Shown here piece by piece: positions 8,727-16,295 of a stretch of DNA of 26,463 bases; within the stretch, counting starts at the first letter, position 1, and each line of letters opens with the position of its first letter. The notes beneath the pieces were generated by a model. The model saw nothing but the letters and a program-made list of their open reading frames with translations. It had not been told where the DNA came from and searched no databases. The DNA is from Bacteroidota bacterium (GTDB taxonomy: Bacteria > Bacteroidota > Bacteroidia > Bacteroidales > UBA4417): the NCBI GenBank assembly GCA_020048595.1, contig JAIFMH010000055.1:1-26463 (forward strand), read 5' to 3'. The position numbers and the translations under genes are program-made.

Positions 8727-9710
8727 ATGAGTGAATCACCAAACAGACGAGCAGTACTGGTAGGATTTTTTGTCCTGCTGGGTATACTATTTTTTGTTGC
8801 AGGAATACTTATGGTAGGCAACCTGCACGAAACTTTTAAAAATAAAATGGAAGTGGTTTCCCTTTTTGATGATGTTAATGGTTTACAAAAAGGAAATAAT
8901 GTATGGTTCTCCGGCGTAAAAATAGGGACGGTGAGCAGCCTCCATTTTTACGGGAAATCACAAGTGGAAGTTCGTTTAAAAATTGACACCAAAACACAGC
9001 AATACATTCGCCGGGATGCCATGGTTAAAATCAGCAGCGATGGAATTATCGGTAATAAAATACTGATCATTTACGGAGGCACTTCCACCGCACCTGAAAT
9101 ACAGGAAGGCGACACGCTGGGAGTTGAAAAAACATTTTCGACTGAAGATATGATCAACACCCTGCAGGAAAACAACAAAAACTTCCTGGCTATTACCAAT
9201 GATTTTAAGGTGATAAGTAAAGGCCTTGTTGCCGGTGAAGGCACCATCGGGAAACTGCTTAAAGATGATGCCGTTTATGCAAATATCAACGCCACCACAG
9301 CATCGCTTCAGCTTGCATCAGCAAAAGCGCAGGCATTGGTTGCGTCATTGGCTGATTTCAGTGCAAACCTGAATAAAAAAGGAACGCTGGCAAACGAATT
9401 AACAACCGATACAGTAATTTTCAACTCAGTTAAAACTTCGGTCTTGCAATTGCAGCAAATGGCCGACACTGCATCGGCATTTATTGCAGATTTGAAAAAG
9501 GCAGGCACTAATCCTAATTCCACAATAGGCGTATTGCTGCGTGATGAAACCTCAGGCGCCCGCATAAAAGAAACCATCAAAAACCTGGAGAGCAGTTCTC
9601 AAAAACTGGACGAAGACCTTAAAGCAGCTCAAAGCAGCTTTTTACTGAAAGGGTATTTTAAGAAGAAGGCAAAAGCAGAGGAGAAAGCGAAAGAAGCGGG
9701 TGTGAAGTAA
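8727..9710 (+). CDS. mlaD: MlaD-type MCE-domain protein, set 1
   Basis: This 327-residue protein has an N-terminal membrane anchor (about residues 8-29) and one MCE domain (about 38-118; VSLFDDVNGLQKGNNVWFSG, then KIGTV). A long helical, Ala/Lys-rich C-terminal part follows. MCE proteins form hexameric rings on the periplasmic side of the MlaE permease through which lipid passes. The protein ends with a basic tail containing FLLKGYFKKKA, shared exactly with the second MlaD in this window. It is 85 residues longer than that paralogue; the extra length lies in the helical part, including an ATTASLQLASAKAQALVASL segment. Last gene of the set-1 operon. Confidence 0.93.
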   Translation: MSESPNRRAVLVGFFVLLGILFFVAGILMVGNLHETFKNKMEVVSLFDDVNGLQKGNNVWFSGVKIGTVSSLHFYGKSQVEVRLKIDTKTQQYIRRDAMVKISSDGIIGNKILIIYGGTSTAPEIQEGDTLGVEKTFSTEDMINTLQENNKNFLAITNDFKVISKGLVAGEGTIGKLLKDDAVYANINATTASLQLASAKAQALVASLADFSANLNKKGTLANELTTDTVIFNSVKTSVLQLQQMADTASAFIADLKKAGTNPNSTIGVLLRDETSGARIKETIKNLESSSQKLDEDLKAAQSSFLLKGYFKKKAKAEEKAKEAGVK

Positions 9711-9783
9711 CAATAGCTTTTAGCATCTATGAGGCTCTTATATGATGCATGGGACAGAATGTACTTTTAAACTGAGTTTTTTG

Positions 9784-9791
9784 TATTTTTG
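9784..9791 (+). promoter_or_regulatory. Probable -7 box of the hicBA promoter
   Basis: TATTTTTG matches TAnnTTTG and lies 17 bp before the hicB start codon, so the leader would be very short. No 37-bp element precedes it, so the toxin-antitoxin pair seems to be outside that regulon. Confidence 0.45.
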
Positions 9792-9808
9792 CATTAAATA
9801 ATAGCTAT

Positions 9809-10015
9809 ATGAAAGAAATAGTTTTTTTAGTTGAAGAATCGCAGGACGGAGGTTATTTTGCTCGTGCAGTAAATCAATCTATTATCACACAAGCCAACAC
9901 CATTGAAGAGTTAAAACCTATGATCAGTGATGCAGTGCGATGCCATTTTGATGAAACGGAAATGCCGGAACTAATTCATATGCATGTTACCCGTGAGGAA
10001 ACATTTGCTTTATGA
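9809..10015 (+). CDS. hicB: HicB-like antitoxin (short form)
   Basis: This 68-residue protein has the partial RNase-H-like HicB fold: an N-terminal strand with VEESQDGGYFARAV (normally GGY or GxY in the family), then NTIEELKPMISDAVRCHF. It overlaps the downstream hicA by 4 bp (ATGA), the usual translational coupling. HicB neutralises the HicA mRNA interferase by direct binding. This form stops after the core domain and has no C-terminal helix-turn-helix or ribbon-helix-helix, so DNA-binding autoregulation is doubtful. The family call rests on fold pattern plus the adjacent hicA. Confidence 0.85.
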   Translation: MKEIVFLVEESQDGGYFARAVNQSIITQANTIEELKPMISDAVRCHFDETEMPELIHMHVTREETFAL

Positions 10016-10251
10016 AACTCCCGCGCAATATTGATGCACAACAACTTATAAAAGCACTTCAAAAATACGTATACCAACCCAGCCGCCAAGCGGGAAGTCA
10101 TTTACGGCTTACCACCCAGCAAAACGGCCAACATCATATTACAATCCCCAATCACGATCCTTTACGAATAGGGACTCTCAACACCATACTTACCGAAGTT
10201 GCACAGCATTTAGAAATTTCAAAGCAGGAACTTATTGAAAGATTATTTTAG
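10012..10251 (+). CDS. hicA: HicA-family mRNA interferase toxin
   Basis: This 79-residue, basic protein has the HicA double-stranded-RNA-binding-like fold. The signature SRQAGSHLRL carries the catalytic His at residue 30, and HHITIPNHDPLRIGTLNTIL follows, typical of the family. HicA cleaves mRNA independently of translation. The start codon overlaps the hicB stop (ATGA). The antitoxin-first order is common for this subfamily. The pair sits between the two mlaEFD sets with no other gene, suggesting insertion between them. It appears intact. Confidence 0.92.
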   Translation: MKLPRNIDAQQLIKALQKYVYQPSRQAGSHLRLTTQQNGQHHITIPNHDPLRIGTLNTILTEVAQHLEISKQELIERLF

Positions 10252-10640
10252 ACAAATATTCTCATAAGGCAATTGATTTCCAGTTCACAATATCTTCTAC
10301 TTATTAAGCAATCGGTAATCATTTTCCAACAAATCATATTTCATTTTTTTAATTCTTGCCATCTGATTTTACATAAAGAAGGTAGCTGAATTTGTATTTT
10401 TAGTATTCCTATTTTAAATGCGTAAAATTTTTAATTTTCTATGCATTGGCCTGTTTGTATCATCATTCCACAACGTGTGAATCATGTAACTTATCCAAAA
10501 AGTTATGTAACACTTTCACAGTGGTTTACAGGTAATTTTGTTGCTGTTAAAATTGGCGGAGTATTGCTTCCGGCATTTTCTATTTATTACAAGCAAAAAA
10601 AATATTCATTAAAATTGCTTTAAACACCACACGCCAAGGC
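10252..10640 (+). other. Intergenic region before mlaE2
   Basis: This 389-bp gap contains the copy-D promoter at 10475-10540. I see no convincing gene in the rest. An open frame at 10441-10623 spans the promoter element and has no recognisable protein features. Confidence 0.6.
10475..10540 (+). promoter_or_regulatory. Promoter of mlaE2 with 37-bp element (copy D)
   Basis: The element (10475-10511) starts GTGTGAATCATGTAAC and ends GTTATGTAAC. It differs from copy B at only five of 37 positions, four of them in the middle spacer. Exactly 21 bp later is TAATTTTG (10533-10540), a perfect Bacteroidota -7 box. No TTTG is present at the -33 position, which coincides with the end of the element. The leader to the ATG at 10641 would be about 95 nt. 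Confidence 0.8.
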
Positions 10641-11501
10641 ATGGATAAAATTAAAAAGATCAGTCCTGTTAAAAAGGTTATTCCTAAAATCCGGGTTGCC
10701 ACGGTAAATTCAATGAGCAAACTCAGCGATAAAACACTCCAGAAAACCGAAGAGGCAAGCAGTTTTTTAACCGATTTTGCTGATGTAATCCTGTTTATTA
10801 CCCGTATCACTAAAGAAACATTTTCGCGCGAATTCGAATTCAAAGAGTTCTTCCGACAGTGTTTTCAAATCGGGTATAAATCATTGCCATTGATTTCAGT
10901 TACAGGAGCCATTATGGGCCTGGTGCTTACTATACAATCGCGACCGGTACTGGCCGATTTCGGCGCTGTAAGCATGCTTCCCGGAATGGTTGCTGTTTCG
11001 CTTATCCGCGAAATGGGCCCGGTAATTACTGCCTTGATTTGTGCCGGGAAAATAGGTTCAGGCATGGGTGCCGAACTTGGCTCTATGAAAGTAACCGAAC
11101 AGATTGAAGCCATGGAAGTATCGTCAACCAATCCCATGAGGTTTTTAGTTGTTACCCGTGTGCTGGCAGCAACCATTATGATACCGTTACTAATTCTGTA
11201 TGCTGATGCATTTGGAATTTTCGGAAGCTGGCTGGGCGCAAACATAAAAGGCGAGGTAACATTCTCATTGTTTTTCTCCCAGGCTTTTGCCTCTATCGAT
11301 TTCATCGATTTTATACCTGCTGTAATCAAATCATTCTTTTTCGGGGCAGTAATCGGACTGGTAGGAACATACAAAGGATACAATGCCGGACGTGGTACCG
11401 AAAGTGTGGGAATTGCAGCAAATTCGGCTGTTGTGCTGGCATCCCTGCTGGTAATTATTGTAGATGTAATTGCAGTACAGATAACGGATATGTTAATTTA
11501 A
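10641..11501 (+). CDS. mlaE: MlaE-type lipid ABC transporter permease, set 2
   Basis: This 286-residue MlaE/DUF140 permease is paralogous to the one at 7149. The signature is IREMGPVITALICAGKIGSG then MGAELGSMKVTEQIEAMEV. It carries about 25 extra N-terminal residues, basic and amphipathic, before the common start of the domain. FFRQCFQIGYKSLPLISVTG aligns with VVRQSFEVGLKSLPLITLTG of set 1, so the two sets come from a duplication, though they have diverged clearly. The ATPase gene begins 5 bp downstream. Confidence 0.95.
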   Translation: MDKIKKISPVKKVIPKIRVATVNSMSKLSDKTLQKTEEASSFLTDFADVILFITRITKETFSREFEFKEFFRQCFQIGYKSLPLISVTGAIMGLVLTIQSRPVLADFGAVSMLPGMVAVSLIREMGPVITALICAGKIGSGMGAELGSMKVTEQIEAMEVSSTNPMRFLVVTRVLAATIMIPLLILYADAFGIFGSWLGANIKGEVTFSLFFSQAFASIDFIDFIPAVIKSFFFGAVIGLVGTYKGYNAGRGTESVGIAANSAVVLASLLVIIVDVIAVQITDMLI

Positions 11502-11506
11502 ACGAA

Positions 11507-12283
11507 ATGCAGGATACTGAAACTTTAAGTAAGCTTATGGCGGAAACGGCAAAAAAAGAGCCGGTTATCGAAATAAATAACCTGAAAAAATCATTCGGAA
11601 CACAACAGGTTCTGGTTGACCTTTCGCTGAAGCTTTATAATGGGGAAAACCTTGTTGTGCTTGGCAAATCAGGCAGTGGCAAATCTGTTCTTATAAAATG
11701 CATCGTTGGACTTTTGCATGCTGATAGCGGATCAATAAACGTATTCGACAAAGATGTAAATACCTTGAAAAGTGTTGAACTGGGCGAATTGAGGCAAAAA
11801 ATCGGTTTCCTTTTTCAGAGCGGCGCTTTGTACGACTCCATGACAGTGAAACAAAACCTGGAATTCCCTTTACGAAGGATTAAAAAGAATCTCTCCGAAA
11901 AAGAAATGGCAGAAAAAATAAATGACGTTCTCGAAAATGTCGGCCTGGCTGACGCATTAAATAAAATGCCTTCGCAGCTGTCGGGCGGCATGCGTAAACG
12001 GATAAGCCTCGCCCGAACCATTGTTGTTGATCCTCTCATTATGCTGTACGACGAACCTACCACCGGGCTTGATCCTGTTACTTCCGATGAAATAAGCGAA
12101 CTCATCAACGACGTACAGAAAAAATATAAAACCTCCTCCATCATTATCACACACGACATTAAATGTGCCCTTGCCACTGCCGACCGGATGCTTATGCTCA
12201 TGGAAGGTGAAGTTTATAAAGAAGGAAAACTCAAGGACTTTGAACACTCAACCGATCCGCTGATAAAAGCATTTTTTAATTAG
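11507..12283 (+). CDS. mlaF: MlaF-type ABC transporter ATP-binding protein, set 2
   Basis: This 258-residue ATPase is equal in length to the set-1 protein. Walker A GKSGSGKS lies at about residues 54-61, with Q-loop GFLFQSGALYDSM, signature LSGGMRKRISLAR (Met where set 1 has Gln, as in many MlaF proteins), Walker B IMLYDEPTTGLDP and switch IITHD. It is cotranscribed with mlaE2. In set 1 the next gene follows after 3 bp; here 296 bp of repetitive DNA separate it from mlaD2. Confidence 0.95.
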   Translation: MQDTETLSKLMAETAKKEPVIEINNLKKSFGTQQVLVDLSLKLYNGENLVVLGKSGSGKSVLIKCIVGLLHADSGSINVFDKDVNTLKSVELGELRQKIGFLFQSGALYDSMTVKQNLEFPLRRIKKNLSEKEMAEKINDVLENVGLADALNKMPSQLSGGMRKRISLARTIVVDPLIMLYDEPTTGLDPVTSDEISELINDVQKKYKTSSIIITHDIKCALATADRMLMLMEGEVYKEGKLKDFEHSTDPLIKAFFN

Positions 12284-12319
12284 ATAGCCTGATATGATTG
12301 AAGGACACAAATTCAAAGA

Positions 12320-12440
12320 AAGAAATAGAAAATGGAAAATGGATAATAGCACACTTCTGCAAGCTCAATGCAAAAATCGTAAATTGTAAATTGTACCTCG
12401 TAAACATACTCATGCCTCGTGAATCAAAACTCACAAATCT
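12320..12440. repeat. Degenerate heptanucleotide-periodic repeat between mlaF2 and mlaD2
   Basis: The sequence can be read as successive 7-nt words: GAAATAG, AAAATGG, AAAATGG, ATAATAG (12322-12349), then AAATCGT, AAATTGT, AAATTGT, ACCTCGT, AAACATA, CTCATGC, CTCGTGA (12374-12422) and CTCACAA (12430-12436). The words differ but the 7-bp phase is kept. Short open frames crossing this region look like readings of the repeat, not genes. It resembles the heptanucleotide short tandemly repeated repetitive sequences known from cyanobacteria. Confidence 0.6.
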
Positions 12441-12481
12441 CCTTCTTCAAACTCGTTTAACCAAACACACTTGTCCCCAAG

Positions 12482-12513
12482 TCCTCCCCACCGGGGAGGA
12501 TTTAGGAGGGGTC
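12482..12513. repeat. Palindromic GC-rich element
   Basis: TCCTCCCC (12482-12489) and GGGGAGGA (12493-12500) form an 8-bp stem with a 3-nt loop, followed by TTTAGGAGGGGTC. It is much more GC-rich than its surroundings. Its layout, a hairpin then an A/G-rich AGGGG tail, resembles the elements at 17483 and 20766. If transcribed it would fold inside the mlaF2-mlaD2 mRNA. There is no T run, so it is not an obvious terminator. Confidence 0.6.
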
Positions 12514-12526
12514 AAAAACGCGTAAA

Positions 12527-12575
12527 TCATATCTCACAACTCATATCTCACAACTCATATCTCATATCTCACAAC
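12527..12575. repeat. Perfect heptanucleotide array abutting the mlaD2 start
   Basis: Seven consecutive 7-mers fill 49 bp exactly: TCATATC, TCACAAC, TCATATC, TCACAAC, TCATATC, TCATATC, TCACAAC. The array ends 4 bp before the mlaD2 ATG, so the usual ribosome-binding region of that gene is made of repeat and has no Shine-Dalgarno-like sequence. Copy-number change here would alter the leader. Confidence 0.9.
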
Positions 12576-12579
12576 CCCC

Positions 12580-13308
12580 ATGGAACAACACTCACAAAAA
12601 TACAAAGTACGTCTAGGACTTTTTGTTGCCGGAGGACTGGCACTTTTCGTGCTGGCGATCTTTATTATCGGAAAACAGAAAAACCTGTTTAACCCGGTTT
12701 TTAAACTTACCACAACATTTTACAACGTAAGCGGATTGCAGGTTGGAAACAACATCCGCTTCTCCGGAATAAATGTAGGCACTGTCGACAATATACGTAT
12801 CATCAACGACTCCACTGTTCGTGTTGATCTGCTGATCCGTAAGGAAGTGCATCAGTTCATCAAAACCGACTGCGAAGTTGCAATAGGTTCCGAAGGGCTT
12901 ATCGGCGACCGTCTGCTGATTATTACCCAAGGAAGCAATGAAGCAAAATTAGCGAAAGAAGGGCAGGAACTTGCCTCAACGGAACCTGTGGAAACAGATG
13001 CCATTATGGCCAGCCTGGAAGTATCAGCTGCCAATGCTGAAATTATCACTTACCAGCTCGCAGAGATTATGATTAAAATAAACGGTGGACAAGGAACTTT
13101 AGGCAGATTAATACAGGATACTGCGATTGCAGAGAATCTGAATCAAACCATCGAGAATTTGAAAACAAGTTCGAAAGGTTTGGATGAAAATATGAAAGCC
13201 GTTAAACATAACTTTCTTTTAAAAGGTTATTTTAAAAAGAAAGCCAGGGCTGCTGAGGAAAAGAAAACAGATGCAGTTGAACAAAAAGCTGAAGAACAGA
13301 AAAAGTAA
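12580..13308 (+). CDS. mlaD: MlaD-type MCE-domain protein, set 2
   Basis: This 242-residue protein has an N-terminal membrane anchor (about residues 11-30) and one MCE domain (about 38-115; TTFYNVSGLQVGNNIRFSGI, then NVGTV). A short helical part ends in a basic, Glu/Lys-rich tail with FLLKGYFKKKA, identical to the motif near the end of the set-1 MlaD. The ATG at 12580 is directly preceded by the repeat array and lies 296 bp after mlaF2. It is likely the MCE ring subunit for the MlaE2/MlaF2 pair, provided transcription continues through the repeats. The POTRA/barrel gene follows within 60 bp. Confidence 0.93.
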   Translation: MEQHSQKYKVRLGLFVAGGLALFVLAIFIIGKQKNLFNPVFKLTTTFYNVSGLQVGNNIRFSGINVGTVDNIRIINDSTVRVDLLIRKEVHQFIKTDCEVAIGSEGLIGDRLLIITQGSNEAKLAKEGQELASTEPVETDAIMASLEVSAANAEIITYQLAEIMIKINGGQGTLGRLIQDTAIAENLNQTIENLKTSSKGLDENMKAVKHNFLLKGYFKKKARAAEEKKTDAVEQKAEEQKK

Positions 13309-13364
13309 AGAATCAGAAAGTGACTTGAACAAAATGGCAATTGCACGACAATCAAAATCAACAC

Positions 13365-15212
13365 ATGCAGACCTGGTCCAAAATACTTTTATTTATGGTT
13401 TTTGTTACAGTTGCAACATGTGATTTTGCTTTTGCCCAAAAGATTCCGGGATCAAAAGATTCAACTAAAGTTTATGAGACGATTGAATCGTTTTCTGTAA
13501 AACGCAAGGCTACAAAATTCATGTACCAGATGCTTTTTAAACCTGTAGCTGTAAGCTCTCAAAAGAAAGACGCTAAAAAAAAAGTGTATAAAAAACTAAT
13601 ACAGAAGCCATACAGCGCATTCGAGGGGAAAATTATCCGGAATATCAACATCGAAACACTCGATCCGTTTACATATTCCATCGCCGATACGGTTGTTAAA
13701 AATCAAGGTTTTATTGCTAAAACCGGGAATAAACTGCACATCAAATCACAAAACATAACCATTCGCAATCTTCTGCTCATCAGGCAAAACCAGGTTTTCG
13801 ATTCACTTCTGGTAAAAGAATCGGAACGCCTTGTAAGGAGCAGAAGCTATGTAACAGATGTTTCCTTTTTCGTAAGGACTACCGCAAAAAACTCCGACTC
13901 TGTCGATATTTTTATCCGCGAACTGGATAACTGGAGCCTTATACCATCAGGCGCAGCTTCCAATACCAGCTTCACGGTTGGTTTAATGGATAAAAACTTT
14001 GCAGGACTGGGGCACGAATCCAAAAATGAATATACATGGAATCATGCTTCTAACGATTATGCCTATAAAATTAATTACTTCATTCCAAACATCCGCAATA
14101 CGTATATCAACTCAACCCTGCATCTGGAAACTGCCGAAACGGGAGATTATACCAGGAGCATAGCTGTGGATCGTCCGTTTTTTTCGCCCTTCGCAAAGTG
14201 GGCGGCTGGGATAAATTATACGCAGCAATTCCGGCAGATAAACATGCATTTGGGCGATTCGGGTATTATACTGCAACCATTTAAATATAACATTCAGGAT
14301 TATTGGGCAGGAAATGCCTTGCAGCTTTTTAAGGGGAATACGGAATACAGCCGCACCACTAATTTTATTTCTGCCATACGCTATGTTCATGTCCGTTACC
14401 TTGAAAAACCAGATGACGCTTATGATCTGCAACACTATTTTTCAGACGAAAATTTTTATATGGCCAGCATTGGTATCTCCACCCGTAAATATGTTCAGGA
14501 TAAATACATTTTTAAATTTGGAATCACTGAAGATGTACCTGTTGGAAAAGTTTACAGCCTCACAGGCGGCTATCAGAAAAAAAACAATGAAGGCCGTTAT
14601 TATCTGGGTGCACGCATATCAACCGGCAACTACTATCCCTGGGGATACTTAAGCTTTAACTTCGAATATGGGACTTTTCTGAATGTTTCGCATATTGAAC
14701 AAGGTGCCGTTACAGCCGGAGTAAACTATTTTACAGGTTTGGTAGAAATAGGAAAATGGAAATTCCGGCAGTTTGTAAAACCTCAGCTTGTGATTGGCTT
14801 AAACCGTTTTGCTCTTGACAGCCTAACTCTTAACGACGGGAATGGAATAAATGGATTCAACAGCACTTCGTTGTCAGGCAACAGGCGCATGATGCTTACA
14901 CTGCAAACCCAATCATACGCCCCATGGAATTTTATCGGATTCCGGTTTGGACCATTTGTGAATGTTTCTTTTGGGATGCTTGGCAATGAAACCGCTGGAT
15001 TTAAAAACAGCAAATTGTATTCTTCAATCGGATTTGGAGTTTTGATTAAAAATGAGCATCTGATCATCAATACATTCCAGCTATCCATTGCGTATTATCC
15101 TATGATGCCGGGTACCGGACAAAATGTTTTTAAAACAAACTCATTCCGGTCAGCAGATTTTGGATTCCGTGATTTCGAAATAGGAAAACCATCGATAGTT
15201 GTTTTTCAGTAA
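13365..15212 (+). CDS. POTRA/beta-barrel (Omp85-like) outer-membrane protein
   Basis: I take the ATG at 13365 (615 residues), which puts a proper signal peptide at the N-terminus (TWSKILLFMVFVTVA, ending FAFAQ). A TTG eight codons earlier would also be in frame. A POTRA-like module at about residues 85-195 (GKIIRNINIETLDPF; IRNLLLIRQNQVFDS; ESERLVRSRSYVTDV; VDIFIRELDNWS) leads into a ~400-residue barrel region rich in alternating strands and aromatic residues. This is the layout of BamA/TamA-type proteins with few POTRA domains. It follows mlaD2 directly on the same strand. I infer it may be the outer-membrane partner of the MCE system, since no MlaA is seen, but a separate assembly role is equally possible. 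Confidence 0.8.
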   Translation: MQTWSKILLFMVFVTVATCDFAFAQKIPGSKDSTKVYETIESFSVKRKATKFMYQMLFKPVAVSSQKKDAKKKVYKKLIQKPYSAFEGKIIRNINIETLDPFTYSIADTVVKNQGFIAKTGNKLHIKSQNITIRNLLLIRQNQVFDSLLVKESERLVRSRSYVTDVSFFVRTTAKNSDSVDIFIRELDNWSLIPSGAASNTSFTVGLMDKNFAGLGHESKNEYTWNHASNDYAYKINYFIPNIRNTYINSTLHLETAETGDYTRSIAVDRPFFSPFAKWAAGINYTQQFRQINMHLGDSGIILQPFKYNIQDYWAGNALQLFKGNTEYSRTTNFISAIRYVHVRYLEKPDDAYDLQHYFSDENFYMASIGISTRKYVQDKYIFKFGITEDVPVGKVYSLTGGYQKKNNEGRYYLGARISTGNYYPWGYLSFNFEYGTFLNVSHIEQGAVTAGVNYFTGLVEIGKWKFRQFVKPQLVIGLNRFALDSLTLNDGNGINGFNSTSLSGNRRMMLTLQTQSYAPWNFIGFRFGPFVNVSFGMLGNETAGFKNSKLYSSIGFGVLIKNEHLIINTFQLSIAYYPMMPGTGQNVFKTNSFRSADFGFRDFEIGKPSIVVFQ

Positions 15213-15249
15213 TTCAGCAGTAAAACAGGAATGATATAATCAGGTATTA

Positions 15250-15275
15250 ATTTCAGGGTTTAAAGCGCCTGAAAT
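15250..15275 (+). terminator. Hairpin after the Omp85-like gene, possible terminator
   Basis: ATTTCAGG (15250-15257) and CCTGAAAT (15268-15275) form an 8-bp stem with a 10-nt loop, 37 bp after the stop codon. No T run follows, so termination is uncertain. It may mark the end of the mla set-2 operon. Confidence 0.4.
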
Positions 15276-15321
15276 AAGAGGATTCGTTGAAAACCTGAAA
15301 ACCATAAAACAAGAAATAGCC

Positions 15322-16293
15322 ATGAAGCCAGTAACTACAAAACTGAAACCAATTCATCTCAGATTTTTACGGATAAAATCCAGTTCGAAAAAGATATGGT
15401 TCCTCCTGAAGGAAACTTTTAGCGGGTTTCTTGAAGACGATGGCATGAAACTAAGTGCGGCATTGTCCTACTACACCATTTTTTCATTGCCTCCGCTGCT
15501 CATCATTATCATAAGTTTATCCGGGTTCTTTTTTGGAGCCGATGCCGTACGGGGCGAGCTTTTCGGACAAATTAACGGCCTGGTAGGTAATGCTGCGGCA
15601 TTACAGATACAGGATATTATAAAAAATGTGAAGCTTTCGCACAGCTCAACATTTGCAACCACATTCGGCGTAATCATTTTGCTGATTGGAGCATCAGGCG
15701 TATTTGTCGAAATTCAGGATTCGATTAATTTCATTTGGGGACTTAAAGCAAAGCCAAAACGCGGCCTCATTAAATTTATCAAAAACCGCCTTATGTCCTT
15801 CTCCATGATTGGGTCAGTTGGCTTTTTATTGCTGGTAGGATTAATTATAAATTCACTTATGGATTTGCTTAATGCGCGGCTGGCGGTTTACTTTCCAAAG
15901 GATATTGTGTATTTAGTTTATGCCTTTAATCTTTTTCTCGTTTTTGCTATAATTACACTTTTGTTTACCGTTATTTTTAAAACCCTTCCCGACGGGCGGC
16001 TGGCCCTGCGCGATTGCCTTATCGGGGCATCTTTTACCACTGTTCTTTTTATGATTGGCAAATTTGCCATCGGGGCGTATCTTGGCCGCTCTGCAATCGG
16101 ATCATGGTATGGTGCAGCCGGATCGGTAATTTTAATGCTGGTTTGGGTATATTATTCAGCAATCATACTTTATTTTGGTGCCGAATTTACTAAGGTATTT
16201 GCCGAAACCCATGGAAAGAAAATAATTCCAAACGGTTATGCCGTGCAGATAATAAAACATAAAATAGAAATTGATGAGTTGAATATGGCCTGA
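15322..16293 (+). CDS. YihY/BrkB-family inner-membrane protein
   Basis: This 323-residue protein has about six membrane segments and the YihY/virulence-factor-BrkB signature regions: DDGMKLSAALSYYTIFSLPP near residue 40, GLVGNAAALQIQDII, the AIGAYLGRSAIGSWYGAAGS block and VWVYYSAIILYFGAEFTKVF near the end. The family was once called RNase BN; that activity belongs to another gene, and the function of YihY-like proteins is unsettled, with proposals including a link to AsmA-like lipid transport. The position near DUF748 and mla genes fits an envelope role. It ends 2 bp before the convergent small lipoprotein gene. Confidence 0.9.
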   Translation: MKPVTTKLKPIHLRFLRIKSSSKKIWFLLKETFSGFLEDDGMKLSAALSYYTIFSLPPLLIIIISLSGFFFGADAVRGELFGQINGLVGNAAALQIQDIIKNVKLSHSSTFATTFGVIILLIGASGVFVEIQDSINFIWGLKAKPKRGLIKFIKNRLMSFSMIGSVGFLLLVGLIINSLMDLLNARLAVYFPKDIVYLVYAFNLFLVFAIITLLFTVIFKTLPDGRLALRDCLIGASFTTVLFMIGKFAIGAYLGRSAIGSWYGAAGSVILMLVWVYYSAIILYFGAEFTKVFAETHGKKIIPNGYAVQIIKHKIEIDELNMA

Positions 16294-16295
16294 GG

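Noticed and set aside
10441..10623. 60-codon plus-strand frame upstream of mlaE2.
   Set aside because: It spans the copy-D element and its -7 box and has no protein-like features; treated as non-coding.
10865..11383. 172-codon minus-strand frame opposite mlaE2 (and a similar 117-codon one opposite mlaE1 at 7271-7624).
   Set aside because: Both are antisense readings of strongly supported permease genes in equivalent positions, a codon-use shadow.
12527..12575. Short tandem array considered as a CRISPR.
   Set aside because: Units are 7 bp with no spacers and no cas genes are present; it is a simple tandem repeat.
12298..12692. Two plus-strand frames of 73-75 codons around the mlaF2-mlaD2 gap.
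   Set aside because: They are translations of repeats and, in part, an out-of-frame reading of mlaD2.
13334..13364. Earlier starts for the Omp85-like gene: TTG at 13341 and ATG at 13334.
   Set aside because: The ATG is in another frame; the TTG adds eight polar residues before a good signal peptide that starts at ATG 13365.
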